Shown here one piece after another: positions 14,439 through 16,039 of a DNA stretch of 16,039 nt. The stretch is taken from the NCBI GenBank assembly GCA_937902445.1, contig CALELJ010000084.1, forward strand, positions 1-16,039, in the 5' to 3' direction. Every line of letters starts with the position of its first letter. Position 1 is the first letter of the stretch. The notes under the pieces were generated by a model. The model had not been told where the DNA came from and ran no database searches. It was given only the letters and a program-made list of their open reading frames with translations. The stretch comes from an uncultured Treponema sp. (GTDB taxonomy: Bacteria > Spirochaetota > Spirochaetia > Treponematales > Treponemataceae). A program made the position numbers and the translations under genes.

Positions 14439-14839
14439 AAAAAAATTTTCTTCTATTTGTTTCTGCTTTCATTCTGTTTTGTTCCGGATGTAGAAAAGAA
14501 AAGTCCATAAACCTTGACTTTGAGGCTTCCAGAGGCATTACTCCAGATCAGGAATGGGCTGTGGTCGTGGTTCCCTATGCGGCCTTTCTTGAAAAATGCG
14601 ATTATTCAGCAAACGTAAAAAGCCATGCGAGACGTGGTGACATATTTCTTGTCACTGGCAAAGAATTTGTAAAGAAAGAAAATGAGGACAATCAGACAAG
14701 GCGCGGTAAAAAAAATGCCGGGGAATTTGAATGCTGGTATAAGTTTAACCAGGGTTGCCTTTCCTCAAGCCTTGTGGATATATACGATACAAAGCTTAAG
14801 GCTGAAAAGGCCGCTTCAAAGTTGAACGAAGGCAAATAA
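14435..14839 (+). CDS. Small lipoprotein with SH3-like domain
   Basis: A 134-residue predicted lipoprotein. A KK-led hydrophobic signal ends in FCSGC, with lipidation expected at Cys19; Cys at -3 is a relaxed lipobox, as often seen in spirochaetes. The mature part reads like a bacterial SH3 domain: VVVPYAAFLEK (about 44-54), ARRGDIFLVTG (about 65-75), then WYKFNQGCLSSS (101-112) and a terminal helix with KAEKAASKL. Family members usually have GW where this one has Gly107-Cys108. Three Cys besides the lipidated one (55, 100, 108) are present. The ligand is unknown; SH3-like domains of this kind often bind peptidoglycan or other proteins. The start is supported by GGAAGG seven bases upstream and a 4-base ATGA overlap with the Nudix gene. 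Confidence 0.8.
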   Translation: MKKNFLLFVSAFILFCSGCRKEKSINLDFEASRGITPDQEWAVVVVPYAAFLEKCDYSANVKSHARRGDIFLVTGKEFVKKENEDNQTRRGKKNAGEFECWYKFNQGCLSSSLVDIYDTKLKAEKAASKLNEGK

Positions 14840-14892
14840 AAAAAAACTCCGGAAGATCTGAATTACGGTTCATTTCCCTCCGGAGTTTTTTT
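14840..14892. terminator. Perfect bidirectional intrinsic terminator between the lipoprotein gene and hisS
   Basis: ACTCCGGA (14846-14853) pairs with TCCGGAGT (14879-14886); extending through the A-run and T-run gives perfect 14-bp arms (14840-14853 and 14879-14892). The 25-base loop contains a small inner stem, TGAA/TTCA. The T-run serves the plus strand and the A-run serves hisS on the minus strand. Confidence 0.93.
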
Positions 14893-14905
14893 ATTCCAGT
14901 TTCTA

Positions 14906-16039
14906 TTATGCAAGAATTTTTGCGGCAGCCTCTTCTACAGTTATGTCTGCAAACTGCTCGCGTGTCTTAAGGTTTTTGAGGGTGAGCTTTCCTGCTGTTG
15001 CCTGATCTTTGCTGATGAGAATTCCCCAAGGCATGCCTTTCTTTTCTGTTACAGTATACTGCTTGTTCATCTTTACGCAGTCCGGGAATACTTCCACAGC
15101 AACTCCCTTGGCACGCAATGCACTTGCAACACCCTGATAGTGGGCAGCAAGTTCTTCATCGCCGTTGAATATTTCAGCATCAAGATAACTTCCCTTTGGT
15201 TCTGTAATTCCAAGTTCCGTAAGTCCTGCAATGAGGCGGTCAAGACCGATTGAAGCTCCAACGCCAGGAAGCTTGTCCTTCATGTAAAGTCCTGCAAGAT
15301 TGTCATATCTTCCGCCTGAGCAGACTGAACCGATTGATGGAAGGTCGTTGAGGAATGTCTCGTAAACAACACCTGTGTAGTAATCAAGACCGCGTGTGAT
15401 GCTTGGATCAAGTGTATATGTTCCGTCGATTCCGGCTGCCTTCATCATTGCGTAGATGTCCTTCATGCGCTTTGAGTCTGCGTCTTCTCCACCAGCAAGG
15501 TTTTCGATGTTTGCAAGGGTTTCCTCAAAAGAAGCGCATGGCTTGATGTAGCCGAGGATCTTTTCTGCGCTTGAAGCATCGCCTGTAACTTCTGTAAGTT
15601 CCTTCCTGACTTCTTCTTCACCGACTTTGGCAAGTTTGTCTACGATGCGGAGAATGTCATCAGACTTGTCCTTTGCTCCGATTTTATCAAGAAAGCGGTT
15701 GAAGATTCCGCGGTGGTTTACGTGGATTGTGATTTTTTCAACGCCGATGGAAGCAAGGGCAGCCTTCATCAATGCAAGAACTTCAAAGTCCGCTGTGGCG
15801 CTGTCAGTTCCTACTGTGTCAAAATCACACTGGATGAATTCACGGTAGCGTCCTGCCTGTGGTTTTTCTCCGCGCCATACTTTTGAAATGTGGTAGCGCT
15901 TAAAAGGAAAGTAAAGTTCTTCCTTGTGCTGTGCCGTATAGCGTGCAAATGGAACAGTAAGGTCAAATCGCATTGCAACATCACGGCCGCCGTTGTCCTC
16001 AAAACGGAACATCTGCTTTTCCGTTTCACCGTTGCTCTT
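14906..16039 (-). CDS. hisS: Histidyl-tRNA synthetase (5' partial)
   Basis: Class II synthetase that charges tRNA-His. 377 residues are visible; the frame stays open to the right edge (reading K-S-N-G-E-T-E-K-Q before the first Met), so the Met at 16012 is internal and the N-terminus, including class II motif 1, lies outside. Seen: motif 2 region FRFEDNGGRDVAMRFDLT with TVPFARY and WRGEKPQAGRYREF (about 11-66); the histidine-binding LDPSITRGLDYYTG near residue 215; motif 3 GVGASIGLDRLIAGL; and a C-terminal anticodon-binding domain from LDAEIFNGDEE to the end, with the usual alternating strands and helices. All visible catalytic motifs are intact. Transcribed toward the shared terminator at 14840. 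Confidence 0.97.
   Translation of the reverse strand, partial: KSNGETEKQMFRFEDNGGRDVAMRFDLTVPFARYTAQHKEELYFPFKRYHISKVWRGEKPQAGRYREFIQCDFDTVGTDSATADFEVLALMKAALASIGVEKITIHVNHRGIFNRFLDKIGAKDKSDDILRIVDKLAKVGEEEVRKELTEVTGDASSAEKILGYIKPCASFEETLANIENLAGGEDADSKRMKDIYAMMKAAGIDGTYTLDPSITRGLDYYTGVVYETFLNDLPSIGSVCSGGRYDNLAGLYMKDKLPGVGASIGLDRLIAGLTELGITEPKGSYLDAEIFNGDEELAAHYQGVASALRAKGVAVEVFPDCVKMNKQYTVTEKKGMPWGILISKDQATAGKLTLKNLKTREQFADITVEEAAAKILA

Noticed and set aside
1..16039. Mobile elements, CRISPR array, tRNA or rRNA genes
   Set aside because: No transposase or integrase motifs, no regularly spaced repeats, and no cloverleaf or rRNA-like segments were seen; gaps between genes are all about 110 bases or shorter.

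Overview
The window is about 16 kb of chromosomal DNA from a spirochaete, most likely a host-associated Treponema. This rests on the protein content: a UvrA-LptD pair, several short lipoproteins with relaxed lipoboxes, treponeme-style proteins with no obvious homologue outside spirochaetes, and an unusually large signal peptidase I. The assignment is by recognition of protein style; no database search was run. Coding density is high, no gap without a gene exceeds about 110 bases, and I see no rRNA, tRNA, CRISPR array, insertion sequence or prophage.

Layout, left to right. (1) uvrA (5' end cut off by the window edge) overlaps an LptD/OstA-like outer-membrane assembly gene by 11 bases. (2) A short lysine-rich histone-H1-like gene follows, convergent with a stand-alone histidine phosphotransfer (HPt) gene on the minus strand. 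(3) The HPt gene diverges from lepB (signal peptidase I, 584 aa) across only 42 bp. (4) lepB converges with secA on a perfect bidirectional terminator. (5) secA diverges from a lipoprotein gene with a predicted beta-propeller fold, which is followed one base later by a single-pass membrane protein gene of unknown function. (6) A small four-helix membrane protein, a MutT-type Nudix hydrolase and an SH3-like lipoprotein form a tight three-gene run. It converges on a second perfect bidirectional terminator with hisS (minus strand, 5' end beyond the right edge).

Several genes serve envelope biogenesis: SecA exports preproteins, LepB cleaves them, LptD builds the outer membrane, and three or more products here are predicted exported substrates. 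UvrA and MutT serve genome maintenance; HisS serves translation.

The most unusual signals are regulatory. The HPt and lepB start codons each lie exactly six bases after an extended -10 element (TGTTACTAT and TGTTACAAT), with no Shine-Dalgarno sequence, so both transcripts look leaderless; the two promoters overlap and should exclude each other. secA shows a similar near-leaderless layout plus a 10-bp direct repeat spaced exactly 20 bp. Other genes here have good Shine-Dalgarno sequences, so the contrast lies within this genome. I found no clearly new multi-gene system; most of the window is ordinary housekeeping.
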